Source: Jackrogersella multiformis (lineage: Eukaryota > Ascomycota > Sordariomycetes > Xylariales > Hypoxylaceae). From it: a stretch of DNA of 64,000 nt. The notes beneath the pieces are model-generated. The model was not told where the DNA came from. It did no database searches and saw only the letters and a list, made by a program, of their open reading frames with translations. The translations under genes and the position numbers were made by a program. Location of the stretch: positions 2,914,001-2,978,000 of the forward strand of contig CADCXD010000010.1 of NCBI GenBank assembly GCA_902806575.1, read 5' to 3'. Position 1 is the first letter of the stretch; the number at the start of each line of letters is the position of its first letter. Of the stretch, positions 46,489-58,842 are shown in pieces.

Positions 46489-48158
46489 TCAATCGAGCCG
46501 CCTTGTACGGCCCCACACCTCATCCACATCCTTCTTCCCCTTAGTCTCGGGGACTCGCCAGAGCACGAACAGTCCGCATAGACCAGCCAGGATAGTGAAG
46601 ATAAAATATACCCAGCCCGCACCCCCGAACCGCTCGTTCAGAGCGACGTTAATGATGGGGAAGAACTGGGCTACCAAGAAAGTAGCAATGTAGTTGGCGC
46701 CCAGGCAGGCGGACTGAGTCGCTCCGACGGCCTCCTGCCCGACGAGCTCAGACGCGAGGATGAAAGGGACCGGTCCCAACCCGACGGCAAAGAATGCCAC
46801 GAAGAAAAGAACCGTCACGGCCGAGAGGATCTTGGCTTCGAATAGAATGGACAACGCGAGCGCCAGCGCGCTTGCTCCCTGACCGAAGATGGAGAGGAGG
46901 AGGCAGGTCTTCCTCCCGAACTTATCCGGAAGCGGAGAGCATGCGATGGTAGTAATTAGGTTGATGGCCGAGATCATGATCGTCAACAGCGCGGAGTTCA
47001 TTGGCAAGAGATCCCTCAGGAGCGATACGGAATACATGATGATGGAGTTGATGCCGCATAGCTGCTGGGCACACATGACACCGACGGCTGCTATGAGAGC
47101 AGGGCGATATATGGGGTCCTTAACAACCTCCAGGAAGCCGACCTGTCCATTATTCTTCCCATCAGCCTTGCTGTTAGTCGATCCTCTCCTGGAACCTGTG
47201 ACTGGATCGCCGAGCAGGCCCTCCTCTTCTGGCGACACCGCAGAGCCATCCCACGTCACGGTCTCTTCCCCAATATCATAGTGATTTCCACGTATTCTCT
47301 GCAGTATCCGCTTCGCTTGTGTAACGCTCTCATTCGCCGCCAACCAAGCCGGGCTCTCCGGCAGCAGCAGGAGTCCGAACCCCTGGACTGCACCGATGAT
47401 AATACCGGCGCCCAGAATCCACCTCCACGCGGACCCGTAGCTTAGGAAGTAACCCATTGTCTGCGTGACCAGAATTCCGACGTTGATGCTAACCTGGGTC
47501 ATGGCGCCGAAGATACCACGCTCTCGCGGCGGGGCCACTTCGCTGATGTAGATGGGCACGATGACAGTCGCAGCACCGGCGCCCACGCCCGAGAACACGC
47601 GGCCAACGGCCAACATAGTGACGGATGCACCCAGGGTCTCAACAATGGAACCGACGATATAGAATAGGCTAGTCAGCCGCATGGCCAACAGACGGCCCTT
47701 CGCGGAGGCTATGGGACCACTCCCCAACGCACCGACCAGCCCACCCAACGTGAACATGCTCGATACGACAGCAAATTGGGCATCGTCCATAGAGATACAG
47801 TCGGGTAGCGCGGACGATGTAACCACTTTATTTTCAGACGAGGACGACACCGACATTGACGATAGGACGGAGGAGAGTCGTGCTGACAAGGACTGATGCT
47901 TAAACCGGCAGGAAATGACATCTTGAGGGGCGTTGAGTTCGGCCTAGATGTGCGTAAATTAGGTTGTTAGATGAGTATTAATAGAAGGGTTATAGTATAT
48001 TAATGTCCACAAAGAGGCTATGGAGCGCCTCTGGTATCAGGCAGACTTACAAGATGTAAGCCGAACTGTAGCGGCCCTAGAGTGCTGATGGCGATCAAGA
48101 GGATGAGATACGGCGACACATCTCGGATGGATTGCCGTAACCCGGAGGACGACGACAT
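46489..48158 (-). CDS. MFS sugar transporter, Vps73-like
   Basis: Two exons, 48158-48051 and 47943-46489, 520 residues in phase; the 107-nt intron (GTAAGT..TAG) joins GPLQFGLHL to AELNAPQDVISC inside the first loop. About twelve membrane segments are seen. Sugar porter signatures present: VGRVFSGVGAGAATVIVPIY, ISEVAPPRERG, PESPAWL, DKFGRKTCLLL and VPETKGK. The N-terminal FGLHLAELNAP and the weakly conserved loop fit the yeast Vps73/YBR241C vacuolar branch of the hexose-transporter family more than plasma-membrane Hxt proteins; that placement is from memory. The substrate is unknown. Many predictions would start at an in-frame later codon and lose TM1. Confidence 0.92.
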
Positions 48159-49041
48159 GCTCGGAATCGATTGGTCTAATGACTACATGGGGTTGTCGAA
48201 TATATAAAATATGGGAGGGAAAGGAGGAGGAAGAAGAAGAAGAAGAAGAAGTTACGATTTAAAACACAATCCGACTCCGGGAGTTACACACAGATGGAGC
48301 TACGTAGCTGCATTATTGCGGGCGTCATAGTTGCCGGGGCATGAGCGGACCAATTGCAGACACCTGCATCGCAGCTACTATCACGGTTTTAGTGCTTATT
48401 ATTGCTTATAAGGAATCCTTCAGAAATGATAATATCAATATTCAAGTATCCGAATAATTTTAATAATGTTCACGCTGCGGCCAGCTCTACCTACCTAGGA
48501 CCTATGTAGGTATCTTAACATTAGCCATTCTTTTTATTCTGGTATTGCATATTACCTTTTTATTCATTGAAAAAGGATGAGTTGTGTCGTCCTCTAATAC
48601 GAAGCTGGCCGAGTCGATTATAGAACCCTTGAAAAGCATCATCCCAATCGTGCTAATTGATAGGATGAGGTCCATAAGATAAATACAGCATGTTACTACA
48701 TAGGTAGGTATACGTTGCTATGTCCAAATTAGATATTTGGATAACATTATATTCACCTGGCCTCGACATATTCCCCGGTAGTCCATGTGTATGTCCTTCA
48801 GTACTAACCAGATAAACTCCCCGGCGTGTATATCCCTGCGCTGCCCGTCCCAAGACTGCACTCCCTAAGGCTCGTGGTATGCCGGTAGTCCATAATCAGG
48901 GAGGCAGAATCCATGGCAAGGAATCGGTAGGAAAGGGGGATTCCTATAATTCCGCCTTAACCGCCCAAGCCACAGTAGAATATCGATCTGGATGCCATTG
49001 TCAAACAACCACTACACCAATTCCATATTAGCTCATCAGGA
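48159..49041. other. Intergenic region upstream of the MFS gene
   Basis: It holds (AAG)7 at 48231-48251 in the MFS leader and one CCTAGG copy near 48495. No gene seen. Confidence 0.45.
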
Positions 49042-50091
49042 TCATAAGTTGAAACTTCGGAGGCCTATATCATGAACAAAAATATACGATATTGGTGCGT
49101 GTAGTTCGAAACATAGACTCACAGGGCCTCTATGACCGGGAGTGTGGCATGCCGGATGGATCCTTAGGTTTAACTCTCGGGGGTTACTTAGCATAGACCG
49201 GCGACGCGTGAGATAGTCCTCGTCCTTCAAATCATCCGGATGGAGAACCTCGTAGATGGAAAATCGGGTGTCTAACCGAGTCTCCGGCGCAAGGGGCATC
49301 TGTGGCGGCCAGAAAACCTCTGTTAACATATAATTCACTTTATGATGCGGGCCTTCGACAGAGGAGCTTGGTGCGTCGTCCTGGGCTGTCTTGTACCATG
49401 GGAGGAAGCAGCTTGAATGCCGCGACAGTATGAGCTGCATGCCGTCCCAGTCTTCTTTCAAAAAGGCCTTAGGGCCCGAAGGACGTCTCGCCAATCGATA
49501 CCGGGAGCTCTGTTTCTCAGGGGAGCCTACGATGATGGTCAGGGTCTCGAGCGGCTGATCTTGATCTAGGACAGCCAAGGCTAGGATCTCCATCTGGGTA
49601 TGCATCGATATTTCGAGCTCGAAGGTGACATGCCTCACCGACAAGGACGTTGCTAGAAATAACGGACACGGCTGCTCGCTGTCACCGGTGCCCCAGCGAT
49701 TTGGTTCCGTCCACTCCAGCACGTCACACTCCGGATTAAACCACGAGATTTTGGAGCTATCGCACATAGTATTAAGTACGCCGTCGTCCACCACAGAGGC
49801 TCCGACAGACTGCTTCACGACGTCCCTGCTAAGCCGAAGTGGCTTGTAACTCTTCATTATCTCGTGCCGCGCCTCATGGTTAACCCGTCCTACGGGCGGA
49901 ACAAGAGGCATCTGGCCGTCAGGTACGACACGATAATGAACCTGCATCCAATCTGCTTCGGCCGCAGAGTTCCACGCATCAAGGTCCAATTTAAGCCTCG
50001 TCGGGACTATGCGACGCGGGATGCTAAAGTGCCATATCTTGCAGCGAATCTCGGCGGGTAGGAGGCGAAACTGAGGGAACGAGGGTTCCAT
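49042..50091 (-). CDS. 2EXR domain protein
   Basis: Single exon, 349 residues. The open frame extends nine codons further to a GTG, but the first ATG, at 50091, places MEPSFPQFRLLPAEIRCKIWHFS at the N-terminus, which is the characteristic 2EXR opening. GRVNHEARHEIMKSYKPL follows at ~75-95 and the rest is family-typical in length but poorly conserved. 2EXR proteins are abundant in filamentous ascomycetes, resemble F-box-like leads, and have no established function. No intron is needed. It is co-directional with RPA43 upstream. Confidence 0.85.
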   Translation of the reverse strand: MEPSFPQFRLLPAEIRCKIWHFSIPRRIVPTRLKLDLDAWNSAAEADWMQVHYRVVPDGQMPLVPPVGRVNHEARHEIMKSYKPLRLSRDVVKQSVGASVVDDGVLNTMCDSSKISWFNPECDVLEWTEPNRWGTGDSEQPCPLFLATSLSVRHVTFELEISMHTQMEILALAVLDQDQPLETLTIIVGSPEKQSSRYRLARRPSGPKAFLKEDWDGMQLILSRHSSCFLPWYKTAQDDAPSSSVEGPHHKVNYMLTEVFWPPQMPLAPETRLDTRFSIYEVLHPDDLKDEDYLTRRRSMLSNPRELNLRIHPACHTPGHRGPVSLCFELHAPISYIFVHDIGLRSFNL

Positions 50092-50576
50092 TGTGAAGAA
50101 AAATACTAAACCTGCCACTTAACTTTAGGTAGGCATCTATAAAAGTCTTCCATTCACTTTGTGCACAAATTTGATTTACTATGGCGGTCGGTAAATTTTT
50201 GTTATTTTCAATTGGTCTCCCCAGCCAATCAACATCAGTTCTCCAATGATTCTACTGGGGCCTTATAAGAAGAGGCGATGAGAAAGATAGGGGTATATTA
50301 GAAGGTACGGGTGAACGATAGGGTACGTAGAAACTTGCGTAAATCAAGGGATTCAGTGTTTCGTAAGCGTTTGTTTGAATATCAACTAAACCCTAGCCAC
50401 AGTCCGACTCTGTTCGTGTAAACTAACCCGGCCTAATACTACGTCGTCCGATTGACATAGTCCTATCGACACCTATAGCAGGCAATTTTTGATGACCTCC
50501 AACCAAGCCAGTTACGCCATTTATCGCCTACTCCTGCAAATTCCGAATGATGAATATACATGTGATCGTGTTCCAC
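50092..50576. other. Intergenic region between RPA43 3' end and the 2EXR gene
   Basis: The gap contains the 2EXR promoter. No repeats or frames of note. Confidence 0.4.
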
Positions 50577-52019
50577 CTACTCGGTGTCACTCCCAGGACG
50601 ACTTGCCACCTGCACGGGAGCACGTTGGGCCTCATTATCTTCGGCTTCGTTTACACCGAACTTAGTCATGCTGAACTCCGGCAATCGTTTGTGATCTTTA
50701 CGCAAGACACCTCCGTGCCTGAGTCTGCGCCGTCTCAAGACTTCCATCTCCTTGGCGTATTTGGCCTTCTCTTCTTCCTCGTTCAGCATCGTGCCTTCGA
50801 TACTTAGATATCCATAGTCACCGCTGACACCAACTTCGTAATGCTTGATCCGAAAGTAGATCTTGGCCCCTCCACGTATCCTCGTCCCGTTCTCGTCTGC
50901 CCAATAACCCGTAGTGTGTATTTGAGTGTTGTCGTTATCAGGATCGTCGAAGGGATCAGGGGTGGGCAGCTTGGCTTCCTCGGCTGTCTTCTCTCTGTCG
51001 CTATCACTTTTGTTGCTCTTGCCTTTGCCCCTGCCCTCCCCCTTGGATAGTAGATCAACCCAACGCCAACCGTGGGGTAATCGTCCAGCTTCGATGGAGG
51101 CATTGAACATGTCCCAGCAGACAACACCGACATGACCCTCGCCTTGTAGGTTCACTATACCTTCCATCCACGCACCCCTGGTCGGACGGAATACGTCTAC
51201 ATCGACCGTCAACCATCCGAAGGTCACTGCGTACTCATTGATAGACTCAAGTAGAACGACGTCTTCTATCGGGCTTTCTTCAGTCAGGGCTCCTTTGCCC
51301 GGTGCCTCTCCAACTCGGAGGTTTCGATATGCCAACAAAACACCGCGAAAGCTAGGCACGTATCGATTAAGGAGAGGTCTTAGATGCTGATCCGCGAAAC
51401 CTTCTATCGGCTCAATGAGGCCGGAAGGGAATAATGAGAGGTACTGGGAAACGGTTTGCGTGAAAAATGGATATCCTCTGCCGGCTGGCTTCTGTCCGAA
51501 TTCCTCGGAACTAGGAGTCTCAGCTGGCGCCGAGTCGATGTCCATAGAATCCGGGTCAGGGGCTTCTTCCCGGTTGACTGCCTCTGATTGCTCCTGGCTA
51601 TTAGGTATAACTGTCTCAGTAACTTCGGTCTTGTTATGTTTTGTCCTGCGGTCTTTTGACTTTTTCTTCTCTTTCTTCGATGTACTGCCATCTGCGGCGC
51701 CGTCTTGCGCCATATGATCCACATCCGTCTTATCTGTAGCATGACCTTCATGTTTCCGTCGCTTTTTCTTCCCCGTCTTGCTGGGTTTGCCATTCGCCTC
51801 GGTCTCGGCCTCTGGTACGGGTGCCTCAGGTAGTTTAGGACTTATATGAGCTGAAGCTTCTGGTTTGGTGATAAAAGCATTGCCGCTGCGTTTCGATTTT
51901 TTGTGTTTCCGCTCGCTACCCTCGGTATCATCGGTCTCACGGTGTCGCTTGTGCTTCTTATGCGACTTGTTCTTCTTTTCAGAGAGCGGCAAAGATGCTG
52001 AAGTCAGCTCGTCTGCCAT
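50577..52019 (-). CDS. RPA43: DNA-directed RNA polymerase I subunit Rpa43
   Basis: ATG at 52019 (MADELTS..) gives 480 residues; the frame is open a further 44 codons upstream but that part looks like 5' UTR. Residues 1-180 are a very Lys-rich, disordered extension with repeated KKHKRH, KHKKSKR, KTGKKKRRKH and KKEKKKSKDRR blocks, probably nucleolar targeting. From ~182 the Rpb7-like N-terminal domain begins (YPFFTQTVSQYLSLFPSGLI), then LRPLLNRYVPSFRGVLLAYRNLRV and the OB-fold GWLTVDVDVFRPTRGAWMEGIVNLQGEGHVGVVCWDMFNASIE. Family members pair with Rpa14-type subunits in the Pol I stalk and contact Rrn3. An acidic/Lys-rich loop interrupts the OB fold. Confidence 0.93.
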   Translation of the reverse strand: MADELTSASLPLSEKKNKSHKKHKRHRETDDTEGSERKHKKSKRSGNAFITKPEASAHISPKLPEAPVPEAETEANGKPSKTGKKKRRKHEGHATDKTDVDHMAQDGAADGSTSKKEKKKSKDRRTKHNKTEVTETVIPNSQEQSEAVNREEAPDPDSMDIDSAPAETPSSEEFGQKPAGRGYPFFTQTVSQYLSLFPSGLIEPIEGFADQHLRPLLNRYVPSFRGVLLAYRNLRVGEAPGKGALTEESPIEDVVLLESINEYAVTFGWLTVDVDVFRPTRGAWMEGIVNLQGEGHVGVVCWDMFNASIEAGRLPHGWRWVDLLSKGEGRGKGKSNKSDSDREKTAEEAKLPTPDPFDDPDNDNTQIHTTGYWADENGTRIRGGAKIYFRIKHYEVGVSGDYGYLSIEGTMLNEEEEKAKYAKEMEVLRRRRLRHGGVLRKDHKRLPEFSMTKFGVNEAEDNEAQRAPVQVASRPGSDTE

Positions 52020-52596
52020 TTTATGTGACAGGCAAGGCCGAATGGGTAGTGAATTCAAATTTGGGTTGTATCCTATGAATGGTTCGTCGAGAGGCTGAAA
52101 AGAAAATAGCGAAGAAGGAGAAAAAAAAAAAAAGATATATTTAGAATGCAACTATGCGTCGGCATCTAATTGAAAATCCCCGATAGTAAATTTTTTAATA
52201 GCTGTCGGTTTGTTATCGATACGGAGCCAACTACATATGTACCTAAGATACGTAGGTACTGTGGGGCGGTTATGTAATCAAGAGTATTAAGTGAGATTTT
52301 GAGTGTTTTAGGTTGAGAGAAAACCTACACAAGACAACAACCATTTATCCTCATCCTACAGTACCTAGGTAGCCCGCGGGGTATCCCGACTTTACATAGA
52401 TCATATAAGTGCATAAAACAGTTTGGTGCAAACATATCTACACTACAGATTACACTAGGTAGAGATATTCACTTATGAGGTATTCATACTCCCATCATAT
52501 TGTCTTCACTGCCATCGTATTACCTTCGCAGGAGTCCATTTCCACCTACCTACCATAGGAATATCTAGGTACTTATCTAGGTATGTAGGCACACTA
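52020..52596. other. Intergenic region upstream of RPA43
   Basis: RPA43 promoter and the 3' end of the NmrA-like gene. One CCTAGG copy near 52360 plus ACCT/AGGT arms at 52535-52590. Confidence 0.4.
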
Positions 52597-53627
52597 CTAA
52601 TATCCTTCCCCATTGACAGCTCTCCTCACAACGGCGCTGAGTGGCTCCATGTCTCCCGGCGTGAGGCCCAATACCTCATTGTCCGTCTTGTCATACAATG
52701 TGCCGCCCTCAGCCCAGATGCGCCTCAACGTATATACTGTTGCGTATGGGTTGTTGGCATCCCATTTCTCCTTCTCGACTTCTCGTAGCCTCTGATTTGG
52801 TGTGTGGTCGACCGTCCACTTCGTCCCAGTCTGCCTCTCAAACTCTGCCACGATAGCGTTGGGGGTCGTAACGTACGATTGGACTTTAAGAACCTTTCCT
52901 ATCGACGCCTCGGGATGTCTTAAAGCTGCAACCACGAGCTTACCAACGCTGTGCGGATGTTAGTAGAATTATACGAGTGCCGGTTGCTATTTTGTACCAT
53001 GTAGGGGTAGTAAGCTTACTCTGGCATGCTGGTGACTCCGACCTTTTCATCTCCGCTCTCAACGACTACTGCCCTCTTCGACTTCACATCGTAGCCTCCG
53101 GCATCTTCGGCTCCTAGCACCATCGACAAGAACATATCGACGTATGGACCAGTGACGACATAGGTACACTTAACCCTCTTCACCTGGTTACGGATGAACT
53201 CTCGTACCCTGAGTTTGTTCTGGTGCGGCTTCTCATCCTTGCTCGAGTCGTCGTATTCGATGTCCGTACCATACTCGCTAGGGAAAAACCACTGCACGTC
53301 CTTGCTTTCTTCCGCAAGTTTGAGTAGCTCAATCTGGCTGGCCAGCGCATTTCTTCCTAGGCATGAAATAACCGTATCTATACCACTGTAGGCGTTTCTG
53401 ACGGCATCGGCATTGTTGAGGTCACCCGTAATGATTGAGACTCCCTGGGACTTCCATGAGGATAACAAGGCCTGCTTGCTGGGGCTAGATGCTGTGGCTT
53501 GTGATGTGAATATGGAAATCTGCTGGGCGACACGGGGTTCCGTAGATGCTACGGCATTGGTAATGTATTTACCAATAGTCCCCGTTGCCCCGATAATGAG
53601 GATCTTAGATGGAAGTTGGGTAGCCAT
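52597..53627 (-). CDS. NmrA-like/isoflavone reductase-type NAD(P)-binding protein
   Basis: Two exons, 53627-53020 and 52948-52597, 319 residues in phase; the 71-nt intron has GTAAGC, CTACTAAC branch site and CAG. The N-terminus KILIIGATGTIGKYITNAV is a Rossmann GxxGxxG dinucleotide site. DTVISCLGRNALASQIEL and VQWFFPSEYGTDIEYD match the isoflavone reductase/NmrA group, where a Lys follows in HQNKLRVREFI. Such proteins act as oxidoreductases or NADP sensors in the cytosol. Substrate is not predictable. The longer frame from 53723 has no better start. It has no cluster partners. Confidence 0.9.
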
Positions 53628-56600
53628 TGTTAATAGTCGAGCACTACAGAGCAGCACAGTATAGATCCTTGGATGTTTTCTTTTAGGGAGATGGGGAGAA
53701 GGGGAGAAAGGGAGAGGGTCCAAGAGCTTGACGGGAACAACAATGGTGATAATTTATTGCGGGGAAGCTCTGCGCCCTAGAGAAGACATAATTAATAATA
53801 AGTCATCTACACTTTATGAGCTGTAGATTATCAGGCCCGATGCTGCCCAATCTTCTTTAATTAAAATATAAGAAGTCGGAGGTCAGGGGAATCGTTCAAT
53901 TCCACCTTATGACATCTATTATGCCCTTACAGGTGACTATAACCTCGGAATGGGTAGATGGGAGCAAGCACCGGCTGGTCCTGAGACAATAGCTTCACGT
54001 AAAGCGCCCGATTGCCCGATCATTGGCGGAATAGGAGGTCCGACAACCTGTTATAAGCGTCACGGGGAGTGATCCGAGAACACCACGGACCTAAACACGA
54101 GTAACCGGACGATGAGGTCATATTATGTAGTACATAATAAGCGACAAGCGCCATGCAGCAAACATCTGGGGTAGGTACCTAGCACCTACATAGGCAGCGA
54201 GGCAATACTGGAGAAGACTGTGATCTTACTAGGTAGTGTATGGATTTCTCTTTGTGCGAGCTGAAGAACTACCAGCGCCGTCTACGCAATGTATCCCCAT
54301 CACATATATCCTGAGGTAGGAGGTATGTATTATATATGAATTTTTTTTGAATATGTATACTTACTTACATCGCTACCTCGATAGTTTAACACAATATGTA
54401 GTTTTGCTATCGCTAGGTAACAATCACGTATTATATGACGTGCCCTTTTCGAAAATTCAGTAAGGATTCCGTACCGGGATCGACATAGATGCCTACCGGT
54501 AAATAATATGTTCTGCAGGTACTGCCAAGCTCATTCCATCCTCTTGGAACGTAACCCCTGCTCGGTGAGATAGAAAAGGTGTGTTGACCTTTCTGCCTTT
54601 GTGATCAAAATAGTGTACATAGATAGATGTGAGAGGCGTACAGGACGGCAGGCTTCTCCTTGACTCTCGTCAATCTCCGCAGTAGAACCAACGCTCAATC
54701 ATGCCATTGCTTGCCTGGCAGCTAGATACTCTATGCCGACTGTGCCATCCTCTCTGTGCCACACACTTCCATCTTGCGGATCTGATAATATAACACACCA
54801 AGAACTTTGCGGAGCCCTTCGTCCGTCCGTCGAACGAGGTCCAGAACTGCGTGATAAGAAAATCCGAAGAGGTTGCGCGGCCTGTGGAAAATGTATGTAT
54901 ATGTATATTATCGGTAGGTACTATATGCTGTTATCAAAAACGCGATGGAGACATGATTCCTTTTCAAGACTCCGGACCAAATCTGCCGGTCTCGTAAGGC
55001 CAAGAGTCTTAACTGCCAATAGGGTAGACATCTTAGATCATGTTATCGTGCTGCCATTTAGCACTCGCCCCAGAACCTAAAAGAAACGAACATGTTGGGG
55101 TTCGGTATCATATTGGAAAGATATGATTTCGATATTCGAGTTCTGCCGAGGTAATGTAGATAAGAAAAGACAATTTTCTTAATGGCTGACGAGTGCCGTG
55201 AGTGCGTGAATGTGAGTGTTTCGACAAAACCTTCCCGAGGGGTTTCTAAAGCCCGTCGTTCTGTGCGTCTTAAGATTTCGTCACCTTTTGTGAGAAGTTA
55301 GGTGATCCCGATTGTCCGATTTCAGAGCGACCTCGAGTCGTCAATGTGCCTGTCTGCCTGTCTGTCTGCGAATAGAACCGTCCACATGGCCACCATTTGA
55401 TGCCTATTAGATATTTATTAGATAACTTATACTGCTTTTCTGACTAGCCCCGACTTTAATAGCGTGATAGTATCGCTATACCGGCACAGCAGCAGTGTGT
55501 GACGTTCTAGACCTGTCTCGATGTCAGAAATGGATTAGGCTATGTGCGAGGTGTGAGACTTCGAGACGAACAGGACGAAGTATCTATTGCAACTTCAGCT
55601 ACTTCTAGGCCAAGCTGATACAGTGTGGAGATTGTGTTAAGTACCTAGGTAAAGGTACCTAAGCCCAATTTACTTACCTACCTAGGTACCTAAACCTACC
55701 TAAACCTACCTACCCAAGTAGCCTAGGTACCTACGTAGGTAAGTATTTTAAGCACTGGATACCTACCTCTTCTCTTGACCCTTCCAATTTGGAACTCTCC
55801 TCGACGTCATTTCCTCATCATCTACATCGTCATCATCATCATCATCTTTTATTTGTGAATTTGCTCAGCTCCGTGCCAGATCAACTCTTTGGAGAAGCAA
55901 AGTTAAAATTTCCGACCCTTATTAGAGAAATGAGTTGGGAAGACTCTTGCTAGGTACCTAATGTTTCTAATATTAGCAAGGCATGTTTAGGTAACAAGAA
56001 ACTTATTTGCCTCCACTGTGATTACCTTACACTACCTACGCTGCTACAGCTAGGTACCTAGTAGGTACCTAGGTAATAAGCCATTCTCAAGAACCCCCCT
56101 CAGTTAAGGGCGTTACCTAATTGAGCGACGCTGCATGACGTTTCGGACCCTGATTGGCTTCAGCTGGGTAGGTGTGGTAGTCTTTAGATACCCCTGGGCC
56201 TGATCCTTAAACTTAGATAGCTATACCGTGTGAATAGACACATGGTTACCCCTATGTCTGTAGCCATTAGAAAGTATTCCCTATAATCATTTATACTTCC
56301 ACTTCCAAGGTTTTCTTTTCTCCACACCTTCTCCAGAGATTACCAAGGTACCTAGATGTATAGGGAACCATACCACCACCTCCAGCTGCACCTCTTAGAT
56401 CTGATCAATGAAGGAACTTTGGAACCTTCTGTCAGTTTAACTACCCTGCTACCTAACACACTATAAGCTAGCTACATATGCTAGGTACCTAAGGCTAGGT
56501 ATGCACTTTGCCTTCCATACCGGAGCTCTTTGTACGGGCAAACAAACACGCAAGCTCTAGTGTATGTAGATACACATATGTGCCGAACATAACACACCAT

Positions 56601-58317
56601 CATCAGGTGTCATACTGTTATTCGCGAACCAGTGCAGTCGGATTTTCGTTTTGCCCCTTAGGAATTCCCATCTCTTCTTAGTGGCCTCTTGTAATTACCT
56701 ACGTTTCTGGTTTCCTGCTTTGCTTGCGTCCACCCGGATAAGCTTGCATATCCTCGGCAAACTCGCTAATAAAACGAGCATAAACCCCCCTCTACCTGCT
56801 CATCAAAGGTCAAAGGTCAGAGGTCATGAAGCATTTAAGTAGCATACATATAAGTGACAAGTCAACCAGCTACCTAGCTGCCTAACCACCTAGGCACATC
56901 CATCTCCCATATTCCTACCTACTACCTAGCCTGTCAGCCTACATACATGTAATAGGTTACCTACCGATTCGAAACGCCAGACCGCTTACACGACTGTATA
57001 ACATTGATATCAGCCATCGAAATATCGACGCCATCGTTTGGTCTTCCGAGGACCAGCAAAGCTCTCAATAAGCCCGGCCTCGACCCTGTTAGGTCCGAAT
57101 AAATTAACTACAATCACGTCTCCGAAGCCCTGCCATTCGCAAACGGGAACTCTACACTAGCAGACTGGGTAGATTGCCCACTTTACCGTAGTATCAGACT
57201 TGCTACCTCCTACCTACTACACTAGGTAGGGTTCAGACAGGCCGAGTCTAGTCCAACAACGGGAAAGACGAAGCTTCCTCAACCCAACCTTTTAGCTTCC
57301 CTCCTACCAATTTCGAATCCGTTATATTTAATTGATCGTTACATTAACGACCTGGACGTTGCCTTGTTATTATTTTAAGGTCGCTCGTCCTGTTATATTA
57401 TTATTATAATTAAGCGCCGTGTGATTTTACCTCTCGCTGCAAGCCAATTCTCTTTTTTTTCTAGGCTTTTGGCGGTTCCGAGTTAGAATTTCCAACCATC
57501 CTCTAAACGTTCTTAGAGCCTGCTATCGCCTTGCACCATCTCTACCTCCACACCTCCACACATACCTAGATCACGATACGAAATCGGGAGCTTCCGACTT
57601 GACAGAACCGGTCTTTTCCAAGTTTTCCAAACGGTAGACACGAATACACTCAGGTCCACTGCTGCGACCAGTTGATGGCCTATAACCTTCTAAATCGCCT
57701 AGTAGCAAGCCAACGGCCAGATCGGCAAATTCAGTTCGTCGGCTATATTTCTGACGGCGCCAACCTTAGGCGTGCTTGAGGACCACTTCTCACATCATTT
57801 CCTTATACTCACACGGAAGTTTTGTGTGTTCACACCCCAGTGTGCAGACTTGCAAGCAATCCGGGAAAATCTTCAAAAAGCCCCCCTCTCCCCCGTCTTG
57901 GTTATATAATAAACCCGATAGTCAACTCTTGTGCCAGCCTAATCATATCCTAAGTATCAACCTCATTTGGGAGTGTTGTATTCTGGAAAGATTATCCAGC
58001 ATTCCTTCCCCGAACCCCAAACAATCCATCATATCGTCTGCTGCAGAAAGGGGACGACGTTGCAATTGTGATCGTCGGATCGACAGGACACAAACACACC
58101 TACAAGTTTCCTGTCGTTGTCCACGCCCCGAAACCAAAACCCACTTACGCCCACTTACATCCGACGCCATCCCACCGCCGATCGCGATCGGTCAATATTA
58201 ACTGGACAGTTTTGTCTGTTAATTTTCTCACACCGACTTCGACGTCTTCACTTCAATGCAGCTCGCCGTTAGACACGTACCACGGCTTCAACACGTTCTA
58301 TCGAGACGCCAGCAACA
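53628..58317. other. 4.7-kb gene-free region with repeat clusters
   Basis: No frame above 141 codons; those near 57776-58201 lie in the probable 5' leader of the 58318 gene. It holds the densest CCTAGG array (55641-55747), a (CAT)5 tract at about 55831-55845, further CCTAGG/GGTACC copies at about 56050-56070 and 56350, and CT-rich sequence from about 57300. It could host a non-coding transcript or a gene with short exons; I see no support for either. Confidence 0.5.
55641..55747. repeat. Dense array of CCTAGG palindromes and ACCT/AGGT arms
   Basis: Within ~105 bp there are three CCTAGG cores, two TAAACCTACC direct repeats, and several matching AGGTACC/GGTACCT arms. The outer arms can pair, so the block can form nested hairpins. 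It is the most compact example of the window-wide element. Confidence 0.8.
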
Positions 58318-58842
58318 ATGCATTACGCAGATGAACTGTCGGGGATGAGCCTCGAGTCGGCTGCGGGTCACAATATCGACTTCGCCATGCAGAAATATCT
58401 TCTGCTGCAGAACCAACACGAAGAGGTCCGGCAACATATGCACGATCTCTGCCCTTCGTACACGACGACTTCCACAGCAGTGACCTCTCCTTCCGTCTCG
58501 CCGACTCGTTCGTTTTGTGGCAGCCCGTCCGTGCTGTCGCCCTCGCCCCCGCGAAGTCACCGACGATCGTCGCAATCATCTATGAGGAGCTCAGGGTATC
58601 GATGCTCGCAGAACCAGCTAGAGCCGGTGCTAGACGAGTCCCTGATCGAGGAGATGGCAGCGGGCGAGCAGAAGCTCTTCGACGTGAACGAGGGCATCAA
58701 GAGGGCCCTGACAGAGCTGCTCAACTGCTCAACGGTACGAAAGGACCAGGAAATGCGAACGTGGGTGCAGACGCGGTTGATGGACACAGAAAGGGAGCTG
58801 CGCAGCGGCCGAAGACGGCGCAGCCACGGTGGTTTCGATTAG
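58318..58842 (+). CDS. Small conserved hypothetical protein
   Basis: Single exon, 174 residues, ATG at 58318. The N-terminus (MHYADELSGMSLESAAGHNIDFAMQKYLLLQ) and the helical segment ~115-155 (ESLIEEMAAGEQKLFDVNEGIKRALTELLNCSTVRKDQEMRTWVQTRL) look folded and helical. The middle is Ser/Pro-rich with SPSPPRSHRRSSQSSMRSS, likely phosphorylated, and the C-terminus has RRRRS. No known family or localisation signal is recognised. A CT-rich leader and ~1 kb 5' sequence precede it. An overlapping + frame 58515-58892 is a shadow. Confidence 0.7.
   Translation: MHYADELSGMSLESAAGHNIDFAMQKYLLLQNQHEEVRQHMHDLCPSYTTTSTAVTSPSVSPTRSFCGSPSVLSPSPPRSHRRSSQSSMRSSGYRCSQNQLEPVLDESLIEEMAAGEQKLFDVNEGIKRALTELLNCSTVRKDQEMRTWVQTRLMDTERELRSGRRRRSHGGFD

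Noticed and set aside
54733..55080. 115-codon + frame with a CAACGKC-like Cys motif
   Set aside because: No partner exons, no family match and stops in homologous-looking context; consistent with chance.
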